NCBI GenBank assembly: GCA_020628935.1
Contig: JAHDEG010000008.1
Location: forward strand, 1 to 64,000
DNA length: 64,000 bases
Source: Flavobacteriales bacterium
GTDB lineage: Bacteria; Bacteroidota; Bacteroidia; Flavobacteriales_G; JALEGO01
Direction of reading: 5' to 3'
Position 1 is the first letter of the stretch. Each line of letters begins with the position of its first letter. Of the stretch, positions 1-12,064 are shown piece by piece. The position numbers and the translations under genes were made by a program. The notes beneath the pieces were generated by a model. It saw only the letters and a program-made list of their open reading frames with translations, had not been told where the DNA came from and did no database searches.

Positions 1-59
1 ATAATATCCACATCCTGCATAATAAAGTTCGATATTTGTCGGTTTCCTTGTACTTTGAT

Positions 60-94
60 AGCCTCATAATCATTTGATTTTGAGGCTTTTTTTT
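60..94 (+). terminator. Rho-independent terminator of a gene to the left of the window
   Basis: A 7-bp stem (AGCCTCA at 60-66 pairing with TGAGGCT at 81-87) is followed by a run of eight T. It would end a plus-strand transcript coming from outside the window. The remaining bases up to the first gene are AT-rich and show no other clear feature. Confidence 0.7.
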
Positions 95-222
95 GTTAAA
101 AGCAATTTCGCTGGGGTATTTATAATTGAATATATTTATATTTTTATTCAAACAACATCAGTTTAATAAGCAACCTTATACACTAATAAGCCGTTAAACA
201 AATGAAACAATCATAATTGTAT

Positions 223-3093
223 ATGTTAAATTTTATAAAAATTATAGTTTGCACCCTATTTATATCATTTGCATTTGAGTCTAAATCACAAGTACAAATT
301 GATAATGCTGGTCCAAATGGTGATCCAGGTTACTTGGTTAACGAAATTTTAACAGGCGGTGGAGTAGAAATTAGTAATATTACTTTTGGTGGCACCCCTG
401 TCCAGATTGGTTATTTTAGTAATGGAAGTTCAATTATCGGTGTTGAAAGTGGAGTTTTAATTAGCACGGGTGATGTTACTTCAATGGCTGGTGAAAATAC
501 AGCTGATGCAACTGGCTCATCAACTGGTTCAGGCTCTGATGTTGATTTATCTACAGGGGGTACCGATGTAAATGACGTAGCTGCTTTAGAGTTTGATTTT
601 GTGCCTTTTTCAGACACAGTTGAATTCAAATATGTATTTGCCTCAGAAGAGTACAATGAGTACGCAAATTCGCCCTACAATGATGTTTTTGGCTTTTTTA
701 TTAGTGGTCCAGGTATTACAGGATCATTCGCAGGTGGAGCTAAAAATATAGCTAAGCTACCCAATGGACTTCCTGTAAGTATCAACACAGTTAACTTAAC
801 TGAAAATCCGTCCTATTATGTTGACAACGATTATGGCGATCTTACTACAACTATGGATGTAGGCTATGATGGATTTACAGTTCCATTAACAGCTTTTTCT
901 GAAGTGCAATGTGGAGAAACATATCATATAAAGATGGTTGTTGGAGATGTAAATGACGCATTATATGATTCAGGAGTCTTTTTCGAAGCAGGAAGTTTTG
1001 GAGGTAGCTCAGTATCATTTGATGCAACCCCGACTTTTACTTCATACTTAGGTGGTAATAATATTTTTGAAGGATGCGGAGAGGTTGCATTACAATTTAC
1101 GAGAGAAGGTGATTTAAGCATTGAACAAACTTTTGACTTAACCATAGGAGGCACGGCAACTTCAACAACTGATTACAGTAACTTACCTAATACAGTAACA
1201 TTTCCAGCAGGAGAAGATACGGTAGATTTTATAATAAATATTTTAGAAGATAATCAAGCTGAAGCAGTTGAAACTATAACTATAGAATTTACAGACCCTA
1301 CTATTACTTGTAATAATGATATTACACCATTAACAATTGAAATACATGATTATCCTAATTTAGAAATAGTAACTGAAGGAGACACTGCACTTTGCCATGA
1401 TCCTTCCGCCGAAATATCAGTAGAAGTTTTAACGGGATTGAGGCCATTTACTTATAGATGGAACGAGGGTGCGGTAATTAGTGAAAGCATAAGTTTCACT
1501 AATTCATATAGTGTTTCACCAACATCAACCCGAGATTATGAGCTAATTGTAACAGATGCTTGCAACAGATATGACACTGTAGATTTAATTGAAGTTTATG
1601 TTCCAAGTCCAGGTTTCTCATTAAATGCTGTCAATGACACTTTTACATGCTTTTTTGACTCAATTGAAATTGCTGTAAACGTAGAAAGTGCTTTAGCAGG
1701 AAGCAATTACACATACGAATGGAGTACTGGTGAAGTGACTTCAGAAACAGAGAGCACCTCCGATGCAATATTTGTTAATCCTACCGCATCCTCTAACTAT
1801 TATGTAACTGTAACAGAGAGTTGTGAAGATATTAGTCACGAGCAATTAATTACTGTATTTGTGCCATATTACGATGTAGAAATTATTATGTCAGACTCTA
1901 TGGTTGAATGTAGAGGAGATGAGATCACTTTAGACACAAATGTTTTTGGAGGAAACCCTCCGTATTCAATCTGGTGGAAATCTCCCGCTCCTGATAGCGG
2001 ATTAGGAAATGTATTAACAATCGACTCTGCTAGCTTTTATACATTTTATGCGACAGATCAGTGTGCAAAAGATTCGGGGCAAATAACAATTGAAATAAAG
2101 GCTCCTGAAGCATTCGAAATTGAACCGATTGATGATGTTAACGTATACTGTCCTAAAACAGTAGTTTATGCGACCGCGGTTGCAAACGGTGGGTCTGAGA
2201 ATTATTCTTTCACGTGGGGAGGCTGGGATAGTTTAATGTCTCCTGACTTAAATGTGTCACCATTAGTTACAGAAGAGTTTGTAGTTCAGGTTGCTGATGA
2301 AGTTTGTTTTGACACCTTAACAACCTCCTTCAGTGTTATTGTTCCAGTATATGGTGATGTAGTGATTGAACCAATAGAGCCTATTATTGGTTGTATTGAT
2401 GAAGAAAAAGAGATTCCAATAAATGTTTCTGGAGGAACGGGTATTTATACCTACAACTGGTCAGATGGGACCACTGACAGCGAAAGTAAGTTTGTGAAAC
2501 TCTCTGAGGTTGATCAACAATTTAACCTAATCGTAACAGATGAATGTGGGAATATTGATAGAACCTCTGTGTCTGCAATTACCCAACATCCCGTGGCTAA
2601 TTTTGAACCTTCTTACTATGATGTAACTGAAATTGAGTTCAAGAATTTATCTTCATCTGATGCAATAATATATGAGTGGAATTTTAATGATGGATCAATA
2701 TCTTCTGAATATGAACCGAACTACGGGTACGCACAACAGGGGAATTATGAAGTGTTATTAACAGTTTTTAATCAATATAACTGTAGCCATCAAGTTATTA
2801 AGCCAGTTAACTCGTCAGTAATTTTATGGATCCCTAACACATTTACCCCTAATGATGATTTAAAAAACGAGGTTTGGCTACCAAAACACAATGGCTTAAA
2901 CAAGTATAACTTAAGAATTTTAAATAGATGGGGCGATGAATTATTTATCACCGAAGATCCTACTTTAGGTTGGGATGGTTTAGTAAATGGAGCTCCAGCT
3001 CAGCAAGGAGTTTACCAATATGTACTCACAGGTATTGGTAAGTGGGATAACGAAATTGTAGACAGAAAAGGCTCTTTATTGTTGGTTAGATAA
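223..3093 (+). CDS. Type B T9SS-secreted surface protein with choice-of-anchor L and PKD domains
   Basis: A large exported protein of about 956 residues, probably displayed on or released from the cell surface by the type IX secretion system. The frame is open from a TTG at 217, but I chose the ATG at 223 because it gives a clean signal peptide (lysine, hydrophobic core, ending near SKSQ). Residues 20-270 resemble the choice-of-anchor L domain, with the motif FASEEYNEY and then NDVFGFFISGPG. A Calx-beta-like segment follows, then several immunoglobulin-like repeats with paired cysteines. A PKD-like domain lies at about 793-866 (WNFNDGS). The C-terminus, from about 868, is a gliding-motility-associated type B sorting domain (IPNTFTPNDD, then NRWGDELF and GWDG). 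The ligand is unknown; adhesion is an inference. The next gene is the same kind of protein on the same strand. Confidence 0.85.
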   Translation: MLNFIKIIVCTLFISFAFESKSQVQIDNAGPNGDPGYLVNEILTGGGVEISNITFGGTPVQIGYFSNGSSIIGVESGVLISTGDVTSMAGENTADATGSSTGSGSDVDLSTGGTDVNDVAALEFDFVPFSDTVEFKYVFASEEYNEYANSPYNDVFGFFISGPGITGSFAGGAKNIAKLPNGLPVSINTVNLTENPSYYVDNDYGDLTTTMDVGYDGFTVPLTAFSEVQCGETYHIKMVVGDVNDALYDSGVFFEAGSFGGSSVSFDATPTFTSYLGGNNIFEGCGEVALQFTREGDLSIEQTFDLTIGGTATSTTDYSNLPNTVTFPAGEDTVDFIINILEDNQAEAVETITIEFTDPTITCNNDITPLTIEIHDYPNLEIVTEGDTALCHDPSAEISVEVLTGLRPFTYRWNEGAVISESISFTNSYSVSPTSTRDYELIVTDACNRYDTVDLIEVYVPSPGFSLNAVNDTFTCFFDSIEIAVNVESALAGSNYTYEWSTGEVTSETESTSDAIFVNPTASSNYYVTVTESCEDISHEQLITVFVPYYDVEIIMSDSMVECRGDEITLDTNVFGGNPPYSIWWKSPAPDSGLGNVLTIDSASFYTFYATDQCAKDSGQITIEIKAPEAFEIEPIDDVNVYCPKTVVYATAVANGGSENYSFTWGGWDSLMSPDLNVSPLVTEEFVVQVADEVCFDTLTTSFSVIVPVYGDVVIEPIEPIIGCIDEEKEIPINVSGGTGIYTYNWSDGTTDSESKFVKLSEVDQQFNLIVTDECGNIDRTSVSAITQHPVANFEPSYYDVTEIEFKNLSSSDAIIYEWNFNDGSISSEYEPNYGYAQQGNYEVLLTVFNQYNCSHQVIKPVNSSVILWIPNTFTPNDDLKNEVWLPKHNGLNKYNLRILNRWGDELFITEDPTLGWDGLVNGAPAQQGVYQYVLTGIGKWDNEIVDRKGSLLLVR

Positions 3094-3232
3094 TTAGCCA
3101 AAACTAAACATTTTAGTGGTCAGAGTAAATTTGCTCGCAAGAACCTTACTACAAATGTTCCTATCGCTGCAGGTTTTCGAAAAAATATTTTTAAGCTTTA
3201 ATTACATGTTACTAATATAGTACTTGATTAAA

Positions 3233-6200
3233 ATGGACAAACTAAGATATTTGGGCATAATGTTTTTCTTTGTTGTACAATCAACAATCTCTTCCTCACA
3301 AGAAAACCTTTGTATAGGAGCATCCTCAGTTGTTTTGGGTTCTTCATCAACCTATACACACTGTATGCCATTTTGCTTAGATGGTTTTATTTGGTCAACT
3401 CCTGGTGGATCAACTGATGTAAATGAGTCTGCTGGTCCTTCTAATTCAAATGCTCAAATTACGTTTAATTCGTGCGGAACTGTAATTGTTACTGTAAATA
3501 ATTTGTGTAATCCTGGCCCTGCAGCAACAATGGCAGTATCCGTCACGGGTCCTGACCCGGATCCTCCAACCAATGTTAGTGAAAATGCAACCTTGTGCTT
3601 AGGTGATTCTATCTCGCTAATGGCGACATGTTCTGAAAGTGATGTCGAGTGGTTTATAGGTAGTTGTGGGGGTACGCTTGTAGGTTCTGGTTCTAGTTAT
3701 AATACAGGCCCAATTACAAGTACAGAAACATTTTATGTTAGATGCACCAACACTTGTGGAGAGTCAGACTGTGAGGAAGTTACTGTAGAGGTTGTAGCTC
3801 AAGATGATCCATCATTCGTAATTGATAATTTTTGTGAACCTATTTCCAATTCTGCATATGATATAGTTACGCCTGGCGGAATATTTCAATTAAATCCTGT
3901 TGTAGCAGGAGTTTCAATAAATTCAGCAAATGGTTTTATATCAGGAGCTATAGGCGGAAATACCTACACAGTAAAATATATTTCTGGAGGAGCTTGTCCC
4001 GATAGCTCTGAAGTCATTGTTGAGGTTTTGACTTCTGAAGATGCAAGTTTTTTATTAGATGATTTTTGTGCTCCATTCGCTAGTCCTGCATATGGAATAG
4101 AAACCTCAGGGGGTATATTTGAATTTAGTCCATCTCCAGGCGGATCAACCACTATTAATGAAGTTACAGGGCTAATTTCTGATGGAGTCGCAAATAGTTC
4201 TTATACAGTACAGTACATTGTAGATGGTGTCTGTCCTGATACATCAGTTGTGATAGTTGATGCACTGGGCCCAGACGATCCTGTTTTTTTAATGGACGAT
4301 TTTTGTGTGCCTAACTCTGAAAGTGCATATAACATTGCCTCGCCAGGAGGTTTTTTTAAACTTGAGCCACCCATAGCTGGTGTTACTATAAATATGAACT
4401 CCGCAGAAATATCTGGGGCAATTGAGGGTGGAAGTTATACCATTGAGTATTTATCTGGAGGAACATGCCCCGATAGTTCAAAAGTAACAGTTAACGCAAC
4501 AGAAGTAGAAGATGCCGGCTTTTTATTAGATGATTTTTGTGTGCCAAGCTCAGGTGCTGGATATAATATTAACACAATAGGTGGTACTTTCAGTTTTGAA
4601 CCATCACCTATAGGTGCAGTAACAATTGACGCCAATACAGGAATAATTACAGGAGTAGAGGAAGAATCTCTATTTCAAGTTCGATACATTACCACAGGTA
4701 TTTGCCCAGATACTTCTACAGTAGTTGTTTCTTCAATAGCTAAAGACAATCCAAACTTTACTTTAGATGATTTTTGCGAAAGTGTTTCTGGTCCAGCTTA
4801 CAATATATCCAAGCCAGGTGGCATATTTCAATTTGATGTTAGTCCTGGAGGCGGAGTAAGTATTAATGGTAATACGGGTGTAATAACCGGAGGGCTTGGT
4901 GGAGAAACATATGATATTGAGTATATTACAAACGGAACCTGCATAGATAGTCTCACCTTATCTGTAAGTGCTATAAAAATTGGTAACCCTGAGTTCTCAA
5001 TTAATCCGGTATGTGCTAATGTTATAGCTGAAGCTAATATAACAGGAGATGCTGGAGGAACCTTCTCATTGATTAATCTAAATATTAATGATACATCAAT
5101 CATTAACAATAATGGAGAGCTCATAGGAGGTATGAACGATTCAACTTATACAATCAAATATGTTACACCTGGAAGCTGTCCTGATAGTGCAATAAATACC
5201 GTTCAAATATTAAGCGATGAGGATGCCAGCTTCACATCTAATAATTTTTGTATTGGAGACTCCAATAGTGTTAATGTTTTGGGAGATAACGGAGGGGTTT
5301 TTTCATTCAACCCTGATCCAGCAGATGGAGCCACAATAAACCAAGACTCTGGTTGGGTTATTAACCCCGTTCCCGGCGGTTTATACACTTTTCAGTACAA
5401 AACATCAGGGTCATGCCCAGATAGCAATACGGTTACTGTTATGGCTAATCCATTGCCTGAGGTGAATTTTAGTTGGCTTGATTCGTGTTTCAGTAACTCA
5501 ATTCAATTTGTCAATAATTCAGCAATTAGTAGCGGAAATATTGCCCTCTGGGACTGGGCATTTGGAGACGGCAGCCCAGCTGCTTCAAGTTTTGAGCCAA
5601 TTAATTTCTATAATTTAGGAGAGTATATAGTTGAACTTAAAGCAACATCTGAACTTGGATGTGAATCTAACATGTCAAAGATAATAACTATTCATCCAGA
5701 GCCAGAAGCTAATTTTGGTTTTAGTAATAATTGTATAAATGAGAACGGTGTTAAGTTTATTGATAGTTCATTAATCTCTTCAGGAGAGATTATTGATTGG
5801 GAATGGAATTTCAATGATGGCTCAACTTTAAATTCAATTGCAAACCCACAACATCAATTTAATAACCCTGGTAGTTATGATGTTCAACTAATTGTAACCT
5901 CAGACATGTATTGCTTTGATACAATTTTGATACCCACTACCGTATTAGAACCACCAAACATTGAATTTACAGTTAATACATTGAATGGATGCGCACCTCT
6001 GTGTTTGGATTTTGTTATTACAGACAATTCTATAGTTCCAATTGATTTTTTGTTGTGGGATTTTGATAATGGCTCTTCACAATCTGATAACCTATTTACA
6101 TATTGTTATTCAAATGAGGGTACTTATAACCCTAAATTAGTTGCTTATAGTAGTAACGGTTGCAGTGATACAGCTAGGTTAGGTAGCCCTATCACCGTAT

Positions 6201-6736
6201 ATCCTCAGCCAATTGCAGATTTTAGTGTTTCATCTATACAAATAACTCTTTCTGATGCAAGTATTAACTTTTTTGATGAGTCGGTAAATGCTGAAAATTG
6301 GGAGTGGTATTTTGGTGATGGAAGTTCATCATCCGATCAAAACCCTATTCATACATTTGGTGATACTGGAACTTTTCAGACCATATTAAGATCTTTTACT
6401 CAATATGGATGCACAGATTTTGACACCTTATTACTTAAGGTTGGGCCCGATTTTTCCTTGTTTGTTCCTAATACCATAACACTAAACAGTGATAGGTTAA
6501 ATGACATTTTTCTCCCTAAAGGTACTGGTATTATTAGGGATAGCTATGAGTTGTTAATTTATAACAGGTGGGGTGAAGAAATTTTTGTTTCAGACGATCT
6601 TGATGTTGGCTGGGATGGAAAATACAAGTCTAGCGGTAAGTTTGTTAAGCAAGATGTATATATTTACAAAATAACCTTAAGAGACGTCTTTAATAAATTA
6701 CATGTATTAAATGGGCATGTAACTGTATTAAAATAA
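3233..6736 (+). CDS. Type B T9SS-secreted repeat protein with seven 78-residue repeats and PKD domains
   Basis: A secreted protein of about 1167 residues. A TTG at 3224 is in frame, but the ATG at 3233 gives the usual signal peptide (MDKLRYLG, hydrophobic stretch, ISSSQ). After an N-terminal immunoglobulin-like region, residues 191-739 hold seven tandem repeats, each with a DDFC-like start, a GGxF turn, an ITG/ISG element and a closing CPDS or CPDT. Four PKD-like domains follow (WAFGDGS, WNFNDGS, WDFDNGS, WYFGDGS). The C-terminal type B sorting domain starts near 1077 (VPNTITLNSDRLND, NRWGEEIF, GWDG). Two conserved cysteines per repeat suggest disulfide-stabilised beta modules. It is probably a stalk or adhesin; no ligand can be named from sequence. 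Confidence 0.85.
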   Translation: MDKLRYLGIMFFFVVQSTISSSQENLCIGASSVVLGSSSTYTHCMPFCLDGFIWSTPGGSTDVNESAGPSNSNAQITFNSCGTVIVTVNNLCNPGPAATMAVSVTGPDPDPPTNVSENATLCLGDSISLMATCSESDVEWFIGSCGGTLVGSGSSYNTGPITSTETFYVRCTNTCGESDCEEVTVEVVAQDDPSFVIDNFCEPISNSAYDIVTPGGIFQLNPVVAGVSINSANGFISGAIGGNTYTVKYISGGACPDSSEVIVEVLTSEDASFLLDDFCAPFASPAYGIETSGGIFEFSPSPGGSTTINEVTGLISDGVANSSYTVQYIVDGVCPDTSVVIVDALGPDDPVFLMDDFCVPNSESAYNIASPGGFFKLEPPIAGVTINMNSAEISGAIEGGSYTIEYLSGGTCPDSSKVTVNATEVEDAGFLLDDFCVPSSGAGYNINTIGGTFSFEPSPIGAVTIDANTGIITGVEEESLFQVRYITTGICPDTSTVVVSSIAKDNPNFTLDDFCESVSGPAYNISKPGGIFQFDVSPGGGVSINGNTGVITGGLGGETYDIEYITNGTCIDSLTLSVSAIKIGNPEFSINPVCANVIAEANITGDAGGTFSLINLNINDTSIINNNGELIGGMNDSTYTIKYVTPGSCPDSAINTVQILSDEDASFTSNNFCIGDSNSVNVLGDNGGVFSFNPDPADGATINQDSGWVINPVPGGLYTFQYKTSGSCPDSNTVTVMANPLPEVNFSWLDSCFSNSIQFVNNSAISSGNIALWDWAFGDGSPAASSFEPINFYNLGEYIVELKATSELGCESNMSKIITIHPEPEANFGFSNNCINENGVKFIDSSLISSGEIIDWEWNFNDGSTLNSIANPQHQFNNPGSYDVQLIVTSDMYCFDTILIPTTVLEPPNIEFTVNTLNGCAPLCLDFVITDNSIVPIDFLLWDFDNGSSQSDNLFTYCYSNEGTYNPKLVAYSSNGCSDTARLGSPITVYPQPIADFSVSSIQITLSDASINFFDESVNAENWEWYFGDGSSSSDQNPIHTFGDTGTFQTILRSFTQYGCTDFDTLLLKVGPDFSLFVPNTITLNSDRLNDIFLPKGTGIIRDSYELLIYNRWGEEIFVSDDLDVGWDGKYKSSGKFVKQDVYIYKITLRDVFNKLHVLNGHVTVLK
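3803..5450 (+). repeat. Seven in-frame tandem repeats of about 235 bp inside the type B surface protein
   Basis: Seven consecutive units of 76-80 codons share the pattern DDFC...Y.I...GG.F.......I....G.I.G......Y...Y...G.CPDS. Units 2 to 4 are the most alike (LLDDFCAP, LMDDFCVP, LLDDFCVP). Units 6 and 7 are more diverged and lack the DD. The DNA copies have drifted apart, so the array is old rather than freshly amplified. Confidence 0.85.
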
Positions 6737-7026
6737 GCAACATATTCAGTGTAGTTTAAGCCCTATAACTTTAAATTAAAAGATTGATTTAGGGGTGTTT
6801 TATATATCACGGCATAGTTTCGCTTTATATTACAACATCAAGTTTTGAGACATACGAAATTACTTATACGTGATACAAAAGCATGAAGGTCTTAGCTTTA
6901 CATTTATAGATCAATAGTTTTTTATATTATAGCTGAATAGAAAGGATTTTTTATTGAACATTGATTGATAAAAACTATGAAAAAGATTTTTAATGAATAT
7001 GTTAAAGATGACTAGATATAGCCAAT

Positions 7027-8739
7027 TTATTTTTTCATCATAATTTCTTTATAAACAAACCCTGACAAATTATTAATACTAACAAAGTAACTTCCTTTCT
7101 TTAAGTCATGAATATATAAGGCTGTACTTGTTGTCTTAATTTGTTCTGTGTATACTTCTTTTCCTTCCATAGAAAATATTGTCACAAATAAATCTCTATT
7201 GTCGGGCTCTGGGTTTTTAACATATAAAAAATCACTAGTTGGGTTTGGATATATCGTGAAAGTAGGATTTTCACTACCCGTGTTTATTTTTTCTGTACTT
7301 GTTGTTGTGTTTTTTTCTTCACAATAGTCGCATTCAGTTGTTGTTGTAGAAGTAGAATATCTGTTATAAGCAGGGATATTTTCTCCTTGCTCGTTAACAC
7401 CATAAACAGGGAGTAAATTAGAAGATAACCAAGTTGTGTTCTCGTTCAAATATGCACTATTTCCTAAATTGGTTTGAGAGTTTGGTTGTAGATTAATATT
7501 TAGGTCACCATTACAATCAAGTCCAAGATCTAAAGGAATGCTAATACCAGAGATAATATTTCCTAAAAGGTTATGTGCAGATGAGTTTACTGTATATCCT
7601 GAAGCTTTATTTGCAATAAGTAATTGCTGGTTATTATAGTCACAACCGTTATCCTGAACTCTCATTAGCATTGGAGTATAATTACGATAAAGTGTATTTA
7701 AGGGTTGGTTATCAACGGTTTTAACATTATCAATTGTTATGCCATTACTAGATGTTAAACCATTTTCTAGACCTTGATTGTAATTTCCTTCTAGTAGATT
7801 CTTTTCGGGTCCGTTACCATGTAATACAATATCAGATGTAGGCCAACTTAGCTGCATGCTTAAATAATAATTATATGCTCGTGAATCTTTAGTGTAATTG
7901 TATGCAATAACGTTATTGTTTGCGTAATATTGAACAACAATAGCATGTCTGCAATTTTCGATAATGTTGTTCTCAATTAAACAGTGATCACTGTTGTCGG
8001 TTACATTCCCCCCAAATACAACTCCATATCCCTGAGTTCCTCCGGTGTTAGATCCGTGCAGCCATGCATCATCTAAGTGACAGCCATGTATTGTTACGTA
8101 ATCACTGTTATTTATTGAATAATGTCCTCCAAATCCCATATTAGTCTTTACCCCAATTGCAGAACAGTGCTCACTGTTAATAAAATTTACAATTGATTTG
8201 TTTGTTAAATTTACCTCGTTATCTACGTTGTCTTTCAGGTTTTCTTCAAAAAAATTAGAGCAATCGATAGTGAGGTGATGAATCCCAGAATTATTAACGC
8301 CCGAGAATGAGAACACATCGCTTTTAACTTCAAATTCTTTTAAATAAATTATTGTTTTTTCAGATCCTTCACCATGAATTATTAAATTGCTGGGAACTTG
8401 AATTGGTTCATTGAGTCTAAGTTTATAATTGCCTTCAGGAAATTTTAGATAGGTCAAAAAAGATAAATCGAGCGCTGAAAATAGTTGGTTTAATGAAGAT
8501 GCCGAAAGTTCAATCTCGTTATTTTGATTCGCGTTGTAATAATTTACAAAATCAATAAAGTTTAGTTTTTCTGCATTATCATATTCTTCACTTAATTTAG
8601 CACCTGAAAGTTTCCATTCTGAGATTAGATGAGATGGGATGATAGTTGAATCGGGAAACTCTATATCTAAATTTTGACTTTTAATACTTGTCGAAAGTAT
8701 ACCGAAAAATATAATACATGCTGTAAAAATGTTCTTCAT
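7027..8739 (-). CDS. Type A T9SS-secreted right-handed beta-helix protein
   Basis: A 570-residue secreted protein. Residues 1-21 form a signal peptide ending at SIKSQ. Residues of about 95-390 look like a parallel beta-helix of the pectate-lyase/NosD kind: regular short strands with Asn- and Gly-rich turns such as IIHGEGSEKTIIYL, IHHLTIDCSNF, CLIENNIIENCRHAIVV and NNVIAYNYTKD. Such folds usually bind or cleave polysaccharide, but I see no certain catalytic triad, so I make no enzyme claim. A type A sorting domain lies at about 488-570 (FTIYPNPTSDF to the final KEIMMKK). The gene lies 49 nt downstream of the esterase-like gene on the same strand, and both may be co-expressed. Confidence 0.75.
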   Translation of the reverse strand: MKNIFTACIIFFGILSTSIKSQNLDIEFPDSTIIPSHLISEWKLSGAKLSEEYDNAEKLNFIDFVNYYNANQNNEIELSASSLNQLFSALDLSFLTYLKFPEGNYKLRLNEPIQVPSNLIIHGEGSEKTIIYLKEFEVKSDVFSFSGVNNSGIHHLTIDCSNFFEENLKDNVDNEVNLTNKSIVNFINSEHCSAIGVKTNMGFGGHYSINNSDYVTIHGCHLDDAWLHGSNTGGTQGYGVVFGGNVTDNSDHCLIENNIIENCRHAIVVQYYANNNVIAYNYTKDSRAYNYYLSMQLSWPTSDIVLHGNGPEKNLLEGNYNQGLENGLTSSNGITIDNVKTVDNQPLNTLYRNYTPMLMRVQDNGCDYNNQQLLIANKASGYTVNSSAHNLLGNIISGISIPLDLGLDCNGDLNINLQPNSQTNLGNSAYLNENTTWLSSNLLPVYGVNEQGENIPAYNRYSTSTTTTECDYCEEKNTTTSTEKINTGSENPTFTIYPNPTSDFLYVKNPEPDNRDLFVTIFSMEGKEVYTEQIKTTSTALYIHDLKKGSYFVSINNLSGFVYKEIMMKK

Positions 8740-8788
8740 ACTATTAATACGAGAACGACTTTAAAAAGTTACCCTAAAATAAAGCTAG

Positions 8789-9991
8789 TTAAAGCTTACA
8801 TATTCTTACAACCCTAATACCAGTGTTAGTTTTAAGACTCAAAATATAGCTTCCGGGCTTTAAGATGCTTAAATCTACCCAATTATCTATATTGATGGTA
8901 TAATTGTTTTTTTTCTGAATTACATTTTTTTGTAACAATAATTTTCCTGTTACTGAATAAACTTCAATCTTTTTTAATTTATCGAAATCCTCGATGAGGA
9001 TATTTAGTTCATTCTTAAAAGGATTAGGGTAACATGTAATAAGTGAATTGTTTGATTTTACTTTTTCACCGTTTATCGTAATGTCAGAGTCAGCTAATCC
9101 AACACCATTATCTACAATATCATCCAAACAATTTGTTAACCAGCTCGATCCATTTGACCACCAGTCCCCGTCCCCATGGCCATCATTGCCGTGATAAACA
9201 GTTGTAGTAAATTGCGTGTTTTTGGCGCAGCCAACTTGGCCTTTGCCCCAGGTAACCATGTCGTTGTAAGAAATTGAAAAAGAAGCTTTATTTCTGTATC
9301 TTTTCGCATGATTGATTGCATCTAAGTATCCAGTTGTATTTGTCGAATCCCAACCAGGGAAACCACCGTTAGCTCCATTCATTCCATTAAAACCTGCAAG
9401 GGCAGGTACCGAAAGAAATACATCTTTTACGCTCGAGCACAACCCGGCAGTTATCATACCTGTTCCTCCGCCCTGAGACTTCCCAATTACAAAAACGTCT
9501 TCTGTTGCTTTTCCTGAACTTTGGATGTTTTTAATCATTTGTTGAATAGCTAAAATAGCAACCGTATAATCATTAGTTCCACTTGCTGAACCCGAAGCGT
9601 TATTAAACGCAGAACAAACTATAAATCGATTGTCCATAGGAGATGAACCAACACTTGGAGCTGAACCATAAGAAGGAAGTTGTACCAAAACTGGTTTCTT
9701 TGCACTTGTAGAGGCATTATTCCACTCAATTTCACCCCAACCTGTGCCAAAGCTGCCAATATTTATATCTCCCCCATCCCAGCTTGGGTCAGGTGCGGGT
9801 AAGGCGTTGAGTTGAGTTTCCCAATAGCTGTCAAAATCTTGCGGCTCTAATGCATCAAATAATTCTGTAGTGCTCCACTGTGGGTCTTCTGCTGGAATAT
9901 GAATATAAGATTTATTTAGTGGTGGGTTAGTTTGACTTATTGTATTACCTATACTGAAGATAATTGCTGTTAGGAAAAATAATTTACTCAT
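8789..9991 (-). CDS. Secreted acetyl-xylan-esterase-like alpha/beta hydrolase, type A T9SS cargo
   Basis: A 400-residue exported hydrolase. The signal peptide ends near NTISQ (residue 20). The segment DFDSYWETQL at about 52-61 and the nucleophile elbow GKSQGG (Ser172) resemble the acetyl xylan esterase/cephalosporin deacetylase (AXE1) group, whose members deacetylate xylan or small acetylated sugars. Asp244 (SYNDMVTW) and His272 (NDGHGDG) are plausible triad partners. A type A sorting domain starts near residue 319 (CYPNPFKNELN). The pairing with the downstream beta-helix protein suggests a role in polysaccharide breakdown, which is inference. The substrate cannot be fixed from sequence; a feruloyl or other carbohydrate esterase is also possible. 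Confidence 0.7.
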   Translation of the reverse strand: MSKLFFLTAIIFSIGNTISQTNPPLNKSYIHIPAEDPQWSTTELFDALEPQDFDSYWETQLNALPAPDPSWDGGDINIGSFGTGWGEIEWNNASTSAKKPVLVQLPSYGSAPSVGSSPMDNRFIVCSAFNNASGSASGTNDYTVAILAIQQMIKNIQSSGKATEDVFVIGKSQGGGTGMITAGLCSSVKDVFLSVPALAGFNGMNGANGGFPGWDSTNTTGYLDAINHAKRYRNKASFSISYNDMVTWGKGQVGCAKNTQFTTTVYHGNDGHGDGDWWSNGSSWLTNCLDDIVDNGVGLADSDITINGEKVKSNNSLITCYPNPFKNELNILIEDFDKLKKIEVYSVTGKLLLQKNVIQKKNNYTINIDNWVDLSILKPGSYILSLKTNTGIRVVRICKL

Positions 9992-10075
9992 GAATAGAAA
10001 TTAGGAGTTTTTTCTCAGAAATAAAAATAGATACCATAATTGATTTTCTTGTGATTAATTCTTGGGTTAACCACG

Positions 10076-10426
10076 TCAAAAATATTGTTTAGAAGCCATT
10101 GTTAACACTTCTAGTACATCTTTAATTGGGATATCAGTATCTGATCTAATCTTTAAAATTTTCATTTTAACTCTACTGCCTTGCTCGAGTAATGGGTGAT
10201 TAATTTCATTACCCTTTACAATACCAATATAGGGCTGCGAAGTTTTTTTATCCTTCCATAAATAGCAAAATGGCTTGTTATTAAGATAAAAGAAAGGGAG
10301 CTTCCACTTCCAGTGGGTGGTTATGTTTTCATCAAAACCGGTAATAATATCTCTTAAAGCTAAAAAACAACTGTTTAGTTGCTCATCATGTTCTGAATAG
10401 AAGTTTGTAAGAGCGCTTGTTTCCAT
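10076..10426 (-). CDS. DUF1801 domain protein
   Basis: A 116-residue cytosolic protein without signal peptide or membrane segment. The arrangement LRDIITGFDENITTHWKWKLPFFYLNNKPFCYLW followed by a short helix-rich tail matches the DUF1801 (YdhG-like) family, small proteins with an SCP2/YjbR-like alpha-beta fold. The biochemical role of the family is not established. The start ATG lies 4 nt downstream of the stop of the ABC-F gene, so the two are very likely co-transcribed. Nothing in the sequence shows what the partnership does. Confidence 0.75.
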   Translation of the reverse strand: METSALTNFYSEHDEQLNSCFLALRDIITGFDENITTHWKWKLPFFYLNNKPFCYLWKDKKTSQPYIGIVKGNEINHPLLEQGSRVKMKILKIRSDTDIPIKDVLEVLTMASKQYF

Positions 10427-10430
10427 TAAT

Positions 10431-12053
<1,623 letters not shown>

Positions 12054-12064
12054 CTATTTTTTTG

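Noticed and set aside
3803-5450. Regular repeats that could suggest a CRISPR array
   Set aside because: The repeats are in frame within one long coding region, have a 235-bp period, differ in DNA sequence and have no spacers.
6737-7026. A small gene or RNA in the gap between convergent genes
   Set aside because: No frame with a start and plausible composition was found. A weak CCCTA/TAGGG pairing with a poor T run is not enough to call a terminator.
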